A DNA stretch of 6,760 nucleotides from Planctomycetia bacterium (GTDB lineage: Bacteria; Planctomycetota; Planctomycetia; Gemmatales; Gemmataceae): the NCBI GenBank assembly GCA_005773755.1, contig SXHE01000450.1:1-6760 (forward strand), written 5' to 3'. Below, one piece after another: positions 1-6,271 of the stretch. Below the pieces are notes generated by a model. The model worked only from the letters and a program-made list of their open reading frames with translations. It was not told the origin of the DNA and did not search any database. The number at the start of each line of letters is the position of its first letter. The first letter of the stretch is position 1. Made by a program: the position numbers and the translations under genes.

Positions 1-752
1 AGCCACATCTGCCCGAACGGGTCGAACTCGAACGAGTACGGCACCCGCAGCCCGTGGACGAGGTGCTCCATGCTCGTGCCGTCCGGGTTCATCCGCATGA
101 CGAACCCGGTGCGCCCGCGGCCCTTCAGCTCGCCGCCCGGCCCGACGAGGTGGATGTTGTGGTCGCCGACGCTCAGGTACAGCAGCCCGTCCGGTCCCCA
201 CTCCAGGACGAACATGCCGAACGGGTTCCACGCCTTGTTCTTGTCCGTGACGAGCGTCCTCTTGTTGACCGCCTTGCCCTCGGGGGTCAGGTCGAAGGTG
301 AACAGGTAGTTGTTCGCCGCGGCCCAGAGCTTGTCGCCCTTCACGATGATGCCCATGACCGGGTCGTCGAACCCCTCGGCGACGACGGTGCGGGTGTACC
401 CCTTACCGTCCGGCTTCGGGTCGAGCCGCACGAGCGGGTTGCTGGCCGGCTTGACCGGCGTGCCGCCCGGGCCGTAGCGGTAGGTGTGGCTCTCACTGAC
501 GTAGATGCGGCCCTTCTCATCGCACGCCATCGTGACGGGGTTGATGACCAGCGGGTCGGCCGCGACCAACTCGACCGCGAAGCCGTCGGGGCACTTCATG
601 TGCGCCTTCTGCTCCTCGGCCGTCAGCCGCCCCTTGAGCGCCTTATCGACCTGCGTGACCTCCGGGTGCGGGACCGCCTTCGGCGGCTCCTGTGCCGCGG
701 CGACTGCGGGCACGGCGAGGCAGAGCGCCACGAGGCGGGCAAGCGAACGCAT
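1..752 (-). CDS. PVC-type membrane-bound dehydrogenase-like beta-propeller protein (3' end beyond window)
   Basis: This gene is open to the left edge, so only 250 N-terminal residues are visible. The ATG at 752 is preceded by GGAGA (758-762) with a 5-base spacer. Residues 1-20 form a short Sec-type signal (MRSLARLVALCLAVPAVAAA, then QE). The mature part begins with a linker, then a segment typical of planctomycete dehydrogenases: CPDGFAVELVAADPLV around 54-69. Propeller-blade motifs follow: GRIYVSES near 81-88, WNPFGM near 175-180, WGPDGLLYLSVGDH near 185-198, and a GLRVPYSFEFDPFGQMW end. These match the PQQ/sorbosone-dehydrogenase-like propeller found at the N-terminus of the large PVC 'putative membrane-bound dehydrogenase' family. 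Full members of that family often also carry HEAT repeats and a C-terminal haem c domain, but those would lie outside the window. It sits 94 bases downstream of the DUF1501 gene on the same strand, so it may be the last operon gene or a separately controlled one. Substrate is unknown. Confidence is high for the gene and family, low for any enzymatic activity. Confidence 0.9.
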   Translation of the reverse strand, partial: MRSLARLVALCLAVPAVAAAQEPPKAVPHPEVTQVDKALKGRLTAEEQKAHMKCPDGFAVELVAADPLVINPVTMACDEKGRIYVSESHTYRYGPGGTPVKPASNPLVRLDPKPDGKGYTRTVVAEGFDDPVMGIIVKGDKLWAAANNYLFTFDLTPEGKAVNKRTLVTDKNKAWNPFGMFVLEWGPDGLLYLSVGDHNIHLVGPGGELKGRGRTGFVMRMNPDGTSMEHLVHGLRVPYSFEFDPFGQMW

Positions 753-784
753 CACGGTCTCCGAAAAGTAACGTGCTCAGCGGG

Positions 785-815
785 CGCTGGCCCGCAGCTG
801 CGGCGCGGGCCAGCG
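785..815 (-). terminator. Strong intergenic hairpin (11-bp perfect stem), possible terminator or processing stem
   Basis: The arms CGCTGGCCCGC (785-795) and GCGGGCCAGCG (805-815) are perfect inverted repeats around a 9-base loop. Read on the minus strand, the hairpin lies after the DUF1501 stop codon and before the dehydrogenase gene. No U-tract follows directly. The only T-run (764-767) is about 17 bases further on, just before the ribosome binding site, so this is not a canonical intrinsic terminator. It could attenuate transcription, mark an RNA-processing or stability point, or act on DNA. A 12-base palindrome (792-803) overlaps it. Confidence 0.5.
792..803. repeat. 12-base perfect palindrome inside the intergenic hairpin
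   Basis: CCGCAGCTGCGG reads the same on both strands. It covers the loop of the 785-815 hairpin plus the inner end of its left arm. It therefore offers an alternative, mutually exclusive pairing, or a symmetric protein-binding site about 40 bases upstream of the dehydrogenase start codon. No known operator consensus is recognised. Confidence 0.4.
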
Positions 816-822
816 TGATGAA

Positions 823-845
823 CCGCCCGGGTGACTCCGGGGCGG
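823..845 (-). terminator. Second GC-rich hairpin directly after the DUF1501 stop codon
   Basis: CCGCCCGG (823-830) and CCGGGGCGG (837-845) pair over 8 bases with one bulged G around a 6-base loop. The hairpin starts 1 base after the stop codon at 847-849 and precedes the stronger 785-815 hairpin by 7 bases. Together they make the gap after the DUF1501 gene structurally rich, unlike the other two short gaps in the operon. It has no U-tract. A role as terminator or 3'-end protector is inference. Confidence 0.35.
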
Positions 846-846
846 A

Positions 847-2247
847 TCAGAACAGGTCGTCGATGACGGCGTGGTTCTCGACCGCGGCCTTGATGTCGCG
901 GTGGACGTCCGTGCGGAGCCGCAGTTTGCCCAGGTCGAACAGGTGGTGCATCACCGTCGAAAAGAGGTTCGTCGGCTTGTACACCTTCGTCGTCGGGGCC
1001 GACGCGGTGGCGTCCGTCTTGCCGATCACCTGCCCGGTCTTGATCCCACCGCCGGCCAGAACGAGGGGCGTGACGTTCCCATAGTGGTCGCGGCCGCCGT
1101 TCTTGTTGAGCTTCGGCGTGCGGCCCATCTCGCCGGTCACCACCAGTAGCACCCGGTCGGACAGTCCGCGCTGTTTCAGATCCTCGACGAAGGCTGCGAC
1201 GGCGTGGTCCACTTGGGGGGCCAGCCACTTGAGCCCCTCCATGTTCTTGGGGCTGTTGTTGTTCGCGTGCATGTCCCAGCCGCAGTCCGACACGGTCACG
1301 AACCCGACGCCGTTCTCGACCAACCGCCTGGCCAAGAGCATCTGCCGGCCGAGCAGGTTCGTCGCCCGCTTCATGTCGTGCCAGCGGGTGGCGTCTTCCA
1401 ACTTGAACAGCTTGCTCGTGTCGTACCGCTCCACCGTCTTCGGGTCTTCCTTCGAGAGGTCGAACGCCTCCGTCACGCCGCGGGTGATGACCTCTACCGC
1501 CTGCTGCTGGTACTTGCCGGCCTGCGCGACGGCCGGGTCGCGGTCGAGGTCGCGGCGGAGCCCGTCGAGGTCGGCCAGCAGCTTCCGCCGGTCGTCGAAC
1601 TGCTCGCGCGGGAGGGTCAGGCTCATGGCCTGCTTGAGCTTCGACCCGCCGGACGGGTTGAACGCCTCGCACTGCGGCCCGAGCGCGCCGGGCTGCGTGA
1701 GCGTCGGCAGTGCGCCCGTCTCGAAGTTGTTCTGGAGCGTCAGTCCGTCCCGCACGGCCTCGGGAAGCACCAGTACGTTCGTTGGGAGCCCGGTGCGCGG
1801 GTGGGTGGTGCCGGCGAGGTTGGCGTACGCGGCGCTCATGGCCGCCTTGGCCGCGTTCCCGCCGGTGGTGACCGCTTGGTAGGTGTGCCCGCCGTTGCCG
1901 GACGCGAACGACCGCACGAAGGCGAACTCTTTCGCCCTCGCGGCCATCTTCGGGAAGTGTTCGCTGACCCGCACGCCGGACAGCGCGGTCGAGATCGTGT
2001 CCCCGAGGGTGCGGGTCTCCTGCGGCGCGTCCGGCTTCGGGTCCCACGTTTCGAGCTGCGTCGGCCCGCCCTGGAGGAACAAGAGGACGACCGCCTTCGG
2101 CTCGGACGAGTCGCCCGACGCGGCCCGCGCGGCGAGCAGATCGGCGAGGGTCAACCCACCCAGTGTGAGGCCGCCGACGCGGAGGAACTCGCGCCGGGTG
2201 CGGCCCTGGCAGGTGTGGGCGCACCCGCGGTCGAAGATCGTGAGCAT
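847..2247 (-). CDS. DUF1501 family secreted protein, downstream paralogue
   Basis: This is a 466-residue member of DUF1501, a family placed in the alkaline phosphatase/sulfatase-like fold and abundant in planctomycetes; its activity is not established. A Tat-type signal is visible: TRREFLRVGG at 17-26 followed by a hydrophobic stretch to about residue 44. Family landmarks are GGPTQLETWDPKP (60-72), SGNGGH (116-121), DCGWDMH with D325 and H327, TGEMGRTP (371-378) and GGRDHY with D387 and H388. The last two groups resemble metal-site positions of the fold (inference). The start was set at ATG 2247 rather than the in-frame TTG at 2253. GAGGGA (2254-2259) sits 6 bases before the ATG but directly abuts the TTG. 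With this start the twin arginines fall at residues 18-19, exactly as in the upstream paralogue. The gene follows that paralogue by 36 bases, probably co-transcribed. The C-terminus (IDDLF) matches IAELF in the paralogue. Confidence 0.93.
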   Translation of the reverse strand: MLTIFDRGCAHTCQGRTRREFLRVGGLTLGGLTLADLLAARAASGDSSEPKAVVLLFLQGGPTQLETWDPKPDAPQETRTLGDTISTALSGVRVSEHFPKMAARAKEFAFVRSFASGNGGHTYQAVTTGGNAAKAAMSAAYANLAGTTHPRTGLPTNVLVLPEAVRDGLTLQNNFETGALPTLTQPGALGPQCEAFNPSGGSKLKQAMSLTLPREQFDDRRKLLADLDGLRRDLDRDPAVAQAGKYQQQAVEVITRGVTEAFDLSKEDPKTVERYDTSKLFKLEDATRWHDMKRATNLLGRQMLLARRLVENGVGFVTVSDCGWDMHANNNSPKNMEGLKWLAPQVDHAVAAFVEDLKQRGLSDRVLLVVTGEMGRTPKLNKNGGRDHYGNVTPLVLAGGGIKTGQVIGKTDATASAPTTKVYKPTNLFSTVMHHLFDLGKLRLRTDVHRDIKAAVENHAVIDDLF

Positions 2248-2253
2248 CTGCAA

Positions 2254-2259
2254 TCCCTC
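2254..2259 (-). promoter_or_regulatory. Ribosome binding site deciding the start of the downstream DUF1501 gene
   Basis: On the minus strand this reads GAGGGA, 6 bases before the ATG at 2247. The alternative TTG start at 2253 would leave no spacer at all, so this site argues for the ATG. Confidence 0.65.
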
Positions 2260-2283
2260 TTGTTCGGTGTGACGCGTGGCTGG

Positions 2284-3729
2284 TCAGAACAGTTCGGCGA
2301 TCGGCGTGCCTGTGTTCACGAGGTTCGCCACTTCCGCTGGCAAGAGCGCCGGGTTGGTACGCACCGCCGGTGCGTCGAACACCGTCTGAAGCACGGTCGC
2401 CAGCAGGTGTTCGGGGCGGTAGGCCGGAGTCGCCGGCTTCGAACCGGTCTTGTCGCTGCGACCGACGACCTGCCCCATCTTCAGCCCGCCGCCGGCCAGC
2501 ACCAACGGGGTGATGTCCGCGTGGTGGCCGGTGCCGCCGTTCTTCCCCTTCGACGGGCTGCGGCCCATCTCGCCGGTGATGATCAGTAGCACCTTGTCCT
2601 CCAACCCGCGGTCCTTCAGGTCGTCGAGGAACGCGGCGACCGCGTGGTCGAGTTGCGGCCCGAGGACCGCCATCCCCTGAGGGCAGCCGGGGTTGTTGCC
2701 GTCGGCGTGGAAGTCCCAGCACGAGTCCAACACGGTGACGAACCCGGCTCCGCGTTCCACCAACCGCCGGGCCAGGAGCATCTGCTTGCCGAGCAGGTTC
2801 GTCACCCGCGACTGGTTCACCAGTTTGTTGTAATGCTTCCCGTCCTTGTGGTAGTCCTCCATCCGGAACAGGTGGCCCGTGTCATACTTGGCGGCCGTCT
2901 TCGGGTCTTCCTTCGTGACGTCGAAGGCGTCGGCAATGCCCTTGACCAGCACGTCGGCGGCCTGCCGCTGGAAGGCGTCGATGCCCGCGGTCTCGCCGGT
3001 CTTGTCGAGCGCCCGCTGGAAGCTGTCGAGCTTACCGAGCAGGCTCTTGCGGTCGTCGAAGTCGGACTGCGCCATCTGGAGTTGCAGGCTCTTCAGCAGC
3101 GAGTCGGCCCCCATCGGGATGAAGGCGTCGTAGGCGCGGCCGACGCCACCGGCCGGGACGTAGTTCTTCAGCACGTAGTCGAGCTGGAACGGGCCGGTCG
3201 GGGTGTTCAGCTTCAGGTCCGGGCGGATGGCCTCGGGCACGATCACGGTGTTCGTCGGCACGCCGGTCTTCGGGTTCATCGCCCCGCGGGCGCGGGCCAC
3301 GAGGGCCGCCATCGGCGACTTCATCGGGCTGCGGCCAGTGATGACCGGAAGCTGGTTGTGTCCGCCATCGCCGCTGCCGAACGACCGAACCACCGCGAGC
3401 CGGTCGGCCCGTTCGCCCATCTTCGAGAAGTTGCCGCCGAACTTCACGCCGGAGAGTTTGGTCTGAACTTCGCCGGTGCAACTCCGGATGTTGTCCGGCA
3501 CGTTCTCCTTGGGGTCGAACGTCTCGATCTGCGGCGGCCCGCCGACCAGGAACAGCATCACCACCGCCTTGTCGCGAATCGCACTCGCCTTGTCCGAAGC
3601 CTGGGCCTTCGTGGCGAGCAAGCCGGGGAGCGACAGCCCGCCGAGCGCGAGGCTTCCGACGCGGAGCAACTCGCGGCGGGAAGGGCCGGCGCAGGTCCGC
3701 GTGCGGTCGTTTCCGAAGACCGAGACCAT
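2284..3729 (-). CDS. DUF1501 family secreted protein, upstream paralogue
   Basis: This 481-residue protein belongs to the same DUF1501 family as its downstream neighbour, and the two are clearly paralogous along their whole length. The Tat-type signal is SRRELLRVGSLALGGLSL (17-34), with cleavage plausible near the TKAQA at 40-44. Family landmarks are GGPPQIETFDPKE (63-75), SGDGGH (119-124), the shared KEDPKT (273-278), LLGKQMLLARRLVE (313-326), DSCWDFH with D339 and H341, TGEMGRSP (385-392) and GGTGHH (398-403). The last differs from GGRDHY in the neighbour: the Asp is a Gly here. There is an insertion around 294-307 (YHKDGKHYNKLVNQ) relative to the neighbour. ATG 3729 is preceded by GGAGA (3736-3740) at a 6-base spacer. 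It lies 39 bases downstream of the DUF1549/DUF1553 gene, the usual partner of DUF1501 in planctomycetes, which suggests the two act together. Substrate and reaction are unknown. Confidence 0.93.
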   Translation of the reverse strand: MVSVFGNDRTRTCAGPSRRELLRVGSLALGGLSLPGLLATKAQASDKASAIRDKAVVMLFLVGGPPQIETFDPKENVPDNIRSCTGEVQTKLSGVKFGGNFSKMGERADRLAVVRSFGSGDGGHNQLPVITGRSPMKSPMAALVARARGAMNPKTGVPTNTVIVPEAIRPDLKLNTPTGPFQLDYVLKNYVPAGGVGRAYDAFIPMGADSLLKSLQLQMAQSDFDDRKSLLGKLDSFQRALDKTGETAGIDAFQRQAADVLVKGIADAFDVTKEDPKTAAKYDTGHLFRMEDYHKDGKHYNKLVNQSRVTNLLGKQMLLARRLVERGAGFVTVLDSCWDFHADGNNPGCPQGMAVLGPQLDHAVAAFLDDLKDRGLEDKVLLIITGEMGRSPSKGKNGGTGHHADITPLVLAGGGLKMGQVVGRSDKTGSKPATPAYRPEHLLATVLQTVFDAPAVRTNPALLPAEVANLVNTGTPIAELF

Positions 3730-3768
3730 GGGGCATCTCCGTGCGTGAGTGTGACGGATTCGTTGCGG

Positions 3769-6060
3769 TCAGTGGTTGAACAGGAACTCTTTGGTGTTCA
3801 CGAGCGCCCACAGGATGTCGGCGTAGGCGGCGCGGTCGTCGGCCTTCTTCTCGACGTGTCCGAGGAGCGTCGCGAGTTCGTCCTTCGTCGGCTCACGCGA
3901 CAGCGCGACGAGGTACAGGTCGCGGAGCTTCTCCTCGTGCGGCCGCTTGTCGGCCACGAGCTTCGTCAACCGCTCGCCGGCGGTGGCCTTCGGCCCGGCG
4001 TTCGGCTGGGGCTTCGCCTTCGCGTCTCGCTTCGGCTCCGGGACCGGCGTGCCGATCTTGGCGAGCAGTTCCTCGGAGTTCATCAGCAAGAGCGCCTGGG
4101 CGAGGTTCGCGTCCGAACTCCGCTCGCACTCGCAGGGGCTGGCCCCGTCCGGGCGGCCGAACACACTCAGGAAGTACGAGTCGGACTGGTTGTCTGGCAG
4201 TTGCACGGCCCGCGTTCCGGCCGGTGCACCGCGGAACGGCGTCTTGGCGAGGGTGACGGTGTCGATGGCGTCGAGGAGCACCTCGGCGTTCAGCCGTCGT
4301 GGATAAAACCGGGCGAAGTGCTGCTTGTCGTCGGCGTTGTGCTCGTTCGGCGTGCTGCTCAGCCGGTACAAGTTCGACGTGCAGATGAGCTTCACGAGCT
4401 TCTTCACGTCGAACTTGTCGGCGACGAATCGCTTGGCCAGGGCGTCGAGCAGTTCCGGGTTGCTCGACGGGTTGGTGGCCCGCATGTCGTCTTCGGGATC
4501 GACCAGTCCGCGCCCAAAGAAGTGCTTCCAGTAGCGGTTCACCAGTGTGCGGGCGAAGTACGGGTTGGCGGGGTCGGTCACCCAGTCCGCGAGTTTCTCG
4601 CGCGGGTCGGCGTCCTCATCGAGCGCGAACGGCTTGCCGTCGAGCCCGGCGGGCGAGAGATTCACGCCGGTCCGCGGGTGGGGCATCGTCGCCGCCCCGC
4701 TCTTGTGGGCCACGGCGAGCGGTTTCCCGGGCGTGTCCGGGATGTTCTTCTTGGGGTCGCCCTTCTTCGGGGGTGTCGCGAGCCGGACGTCGGTATTCGC
4801 GAACGCCGCGGCGAGGCTCCAGTAATCCGCCTGCGTCCAGCGGTCGTGCGGGTGGTGGTGGCACTTCGCGCACGCGACGCGCTGGCCGAGGAACAGTTGC
4901 GCCACGTCCTCCGCGAGGTTGGCCGGTTCCTTCAGTTCGCGGTACCACACCGCACGCGGATTCTCGTCCACCGGGCCGCTCGCGGTGAGCAACTCGTGCA
5001 CGAACCGGTCGAACGGCTTGTTCTCCTTCAGCCCGTCGCGGATCCAGGCGTGGAAGGCGACGTTCGGCTTCCCGTCCTCGCTCGGCCCGTTGCGGCGGTT
5101 GCGGAGCAGCGCCGACCACTTGTTCGCGAAGTAGTCGGCGTAGTCGGGCGACGCGAGCAGTCGGTCGATCAACTTCTCGTACTTGTCGCCTCCCTTGTCT
5201 GCGACGAAGGTCTCGGCTTCGTCCTTCGTGGGCAGGCGGCCACAGATGTCGATGGTGGCCCGGCGGACGAACGTCGCGTCGTCGCACAGTCCTGACGGAG
5301 GCAACCCGAGTTCCTTGAGTTGCTTGAAGACCAGTTCATCGACGACGGTCTTCGCGAGAGGTAGGTTCGTGACCGGGGTGCCGAACGGGATGGTGACCCG
5401 GGCGACGGCGACGGCGTCCATGTAGCGAGCGGTCACTGTCGCGGACCCAGCCCGATGCTTCGCCGTCACGAGTCCGGTCGGGTCCACGGCCAGGAGTTCG
5501 GCGGGGCCGGCTTCGAGCACCGTGAACCGGGTCACGTCGCGCGTCGAGCCGTCGCGGAAGTGGGCGGCAACCGTCGCCTGCACTTTTCCGCTGCGTTCGA
5601 GAACCGTGCCGCCGGGCCGGACCTCGATGCGGTCGAGGCTCGGCTCGTTCGCGGGCGACGGCCGCGCGCCTTCGGCTAGCCAGCGGAGGAGGAGAACATA
5701 AGCGTCGGACTTCGGGTCGAGCCGCTTGCCGCCTGCGTGCGGCACCGTGCCGCTCCCCTTGAGGAGCAGCAGGCTGCGCTCGGGCGCGGCGGGAAACACG
5801 CGGCGTCCGCGTGCCTCTTTCACAACGAACTCGTAGTCCTCCTGCGGCTCGAACCCGAACAGCGACAGCTTGAACCCGTTCTGCCCTTCGGCCTTGCCGT
5901 GGCACCCGCCGGTGTTGCAGCCCAACTTCGTGAGCGTCGGGACGACCTCGGTGGTGAAACTGACAGACGCCGGATCCGCGGCGGAAGCAGTCGGGTTCGT
6001 CCCTAGAAGGGTGAGCGCGCCGAGCACGAGGCGGACCAGAGACCAGGCACGGATGGGCAT
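3769..6060 (-). CDS. DUF1549/DUF1553 (PSCyt2-PSD1) cytochrome-like secreted protein with Ig-like domain
   Basis: This is a 763-residue planctomycete cytochrome-type protein of unknown substrate. Visible order: a Sec signal (1-27, ending PTASA|ADPA); an N-terminal haem-type segment with CNTGGCH (C48, C53, H54), a CX4CH spacing common in this family's N-terminal domain; an Ig-like (Big_2-type) segment around 142-225; DUF1549 around 237-423, ending in the canonical CAKCH (397-401) followed by HHPHDRW; then DUF1553 from about 488 to the C-terminus, with NPYFARTLVNRYWKHFFGRG and the family motif PCECERSSDANLAQALLLMN (642-661). A charged low-complexity linker (about 670-697, PEPKRDAKAKPQPNAGPKA) interrupts the C-terminal domain. 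An upstream in-frame extension to ATG 6162 or TTG 6171 exists. ATG 6060 was preferred because it places a clean signal peptide at the N-terminus, although its ribosome site is weak (CGAG). It is the first gene of the apparent minus-strand operon, with two DUF1501 genes behind it. Family assignment is firm; haem attachment is expected but not proven. Confidence 0.93.
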   Translation of the reverse strand: MPIRAWSLVRLVLGALTLLGTNPTASAADPASVSFTTEVVPTLTKLGCNTGGCHGKAEGQNGFKLSLFGFEPQEDYEFVVKEARGRRVFPAAPERSLLLLKGSGTVPHAGGKRLDPKSDAYVLLLRWLAEGARPSPANEPSLDRIEVRPGGTVLERSGKVQATVAAHFRDGSTRDVTRFTVLEAGPAELLAVDPTGLVTAKHRAGSATVTARYMDAVAVARVTIPFGTPVTNLPLAKTVVDELVFKQLKELGLPPSGLCDDATFVRRATIDICGRLPTKDEAETFVADKGGDKYEKLIDRLLASPDYADYFANKWSALLRNRRNGPSEDGKPNVAFHAWIRDGLKENKPFDRFVHELLTASGPVDENPRAVWYRELKEPANLAEDVAQLFLGQRVACAKCHHHPHDRWTQADYWSLAAAFANTDVRLATPPKKGDPKKNIPDTPGKPLAVAHKSGAATMPHPRTGVNLSPAGLDGKPFALDEDADPREKLADWVTDPANPYFARTLVNRYWKHFFGRGLVDPEDDMRATNPSSNPELLDALAKRFVADKFDVKKLVKLICTSNLYRLSSTPNEHNADDKQHFARFYPRRLNAEVLLDAIDTVTLAKTPFRGAPAGTRAVQLPDNQSDSYFLSVFGRPDGASPCECERSSDANLAQALLLMNSEELLAKIGTPVPEPKRDAKAKPQPNAGPKATAGERLTKLVADKRPHEEKLRDLYLVALSREPTKDELATLLGHVEKKADDRAAYADILWALVNTKEFLFNH

Positions 6061-6093
6061 GGCAAACTCGGGAATGCGGGAGGCGGGCGTCGG

Positions 6094-6118
6094 GGGCAGT
6101 TCGAGCGGCGGGCAGTTC
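6094..6118. repeat. 9-base direct repeat in the divergent promoter region
   Basis: GGGCAGTTC occurs at 6094-6102 and again at 6110-6118, a 16-base period (on the minus strand, GAACTGCCC twice). The second copy overlaps the palindrome at 6115-6127. Tandem half-sites at this spacing could bind a regulator, but a chance repeat in GC-rich DNA is possible. Confidence 0.35.
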
Positions 6119-6127
6119 ACGATGAAC
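6115..6127. promoter_or_regulatory. Operator-like palindrome GTTCA-CGA-TGAAC
   Basis: Perfect 5-base inverted arms flank a 3-base centre, about 55 bases upstream of the minus-strand operon start codon. The arms are oriented GTTC...GAAC, the reverse of the GAAC...GTTC arrangement of the Gram-positive-type LexA box, so no SOS link is claimed. Confidence 0.3.
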
Positions 6128-6271
6128 CAGATTACCAGACCTGAACCCCGACCGCCTCGCATCCCAGACAATTCGGGTTACTCGTCAGTTGCTGGAAAAA
6201 TGACCCGCTGCGGTCTGCGCCCGTCGGGGGCGGGGTTCGGTGGGGAAATCCGCCCGCGGAGTCGTTCGGAC

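Larger units (their letters stand above)
6061..6271. promoter_or_regulatory. Divergent intergenic region, presumed to hold both promoters
   Basis: This 211-base stretch separates two genes transcribed outwards, so promoters for the minus-strand operon and the plus-strand cytochrome gene should lie here. The portion around 6115-6205 is noticeably less GC-rich than its surroundings. I could not identify a convincing -35/-10 pair on either strand. The open frames crossing it lack ribosome sites and family similarity. It contains a 9-base direct repeat and a short palindrome, listed separately. Confidence 0.45.

Noticed and set aside
54..818. A 254-codon plus-strand frame near the left end
   Set aside because: It is antisense to the well-supported dehydrogenase-like gene on the minus strand and lacks domain motifs.
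1204..2589. A 461-codon plus-strand frame
   Set aside because: It is antisense to the two DUF1501 genes and has no start context or domain similarity.
752..2722. A 656-codon minus-strand frame overlapping both DUF1501 genes
   Set aside because: It is an out-of-frame shadow of the DUF1501 genes, with Arg/Pro/Gly-rich low-complexity translation and no family motif.
1437..2916. A shared run of about 20 bases near 1437 and 2898 as a possible repeat element
   Set aside because: It encodes the KEDPKT segment common to the two DUF1501 paralogues, so it reflects homology rather than a mobile or regulatory repeat.
2644..5295. An 883-codon open frame on the plus strand
   Set aside because: It lies antisense to the DUF1501 and DUF1549/DUF1553 genes, which have clear motifs. 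Its product is an Arg/Val/Leu/Glu-rich sequence without recognisable domains, as expected from the mirror frame of GC-rich coding DNA.
6061..6171. N-terminal extension of the DUF1549/DUF1553 protein to ATG 6162 or TTG 6171
   Set aside because: The extra 34-37 residues precede a complete signal peptide, have less GC-biased codons than the body of the gene and lack a good ribosome site.
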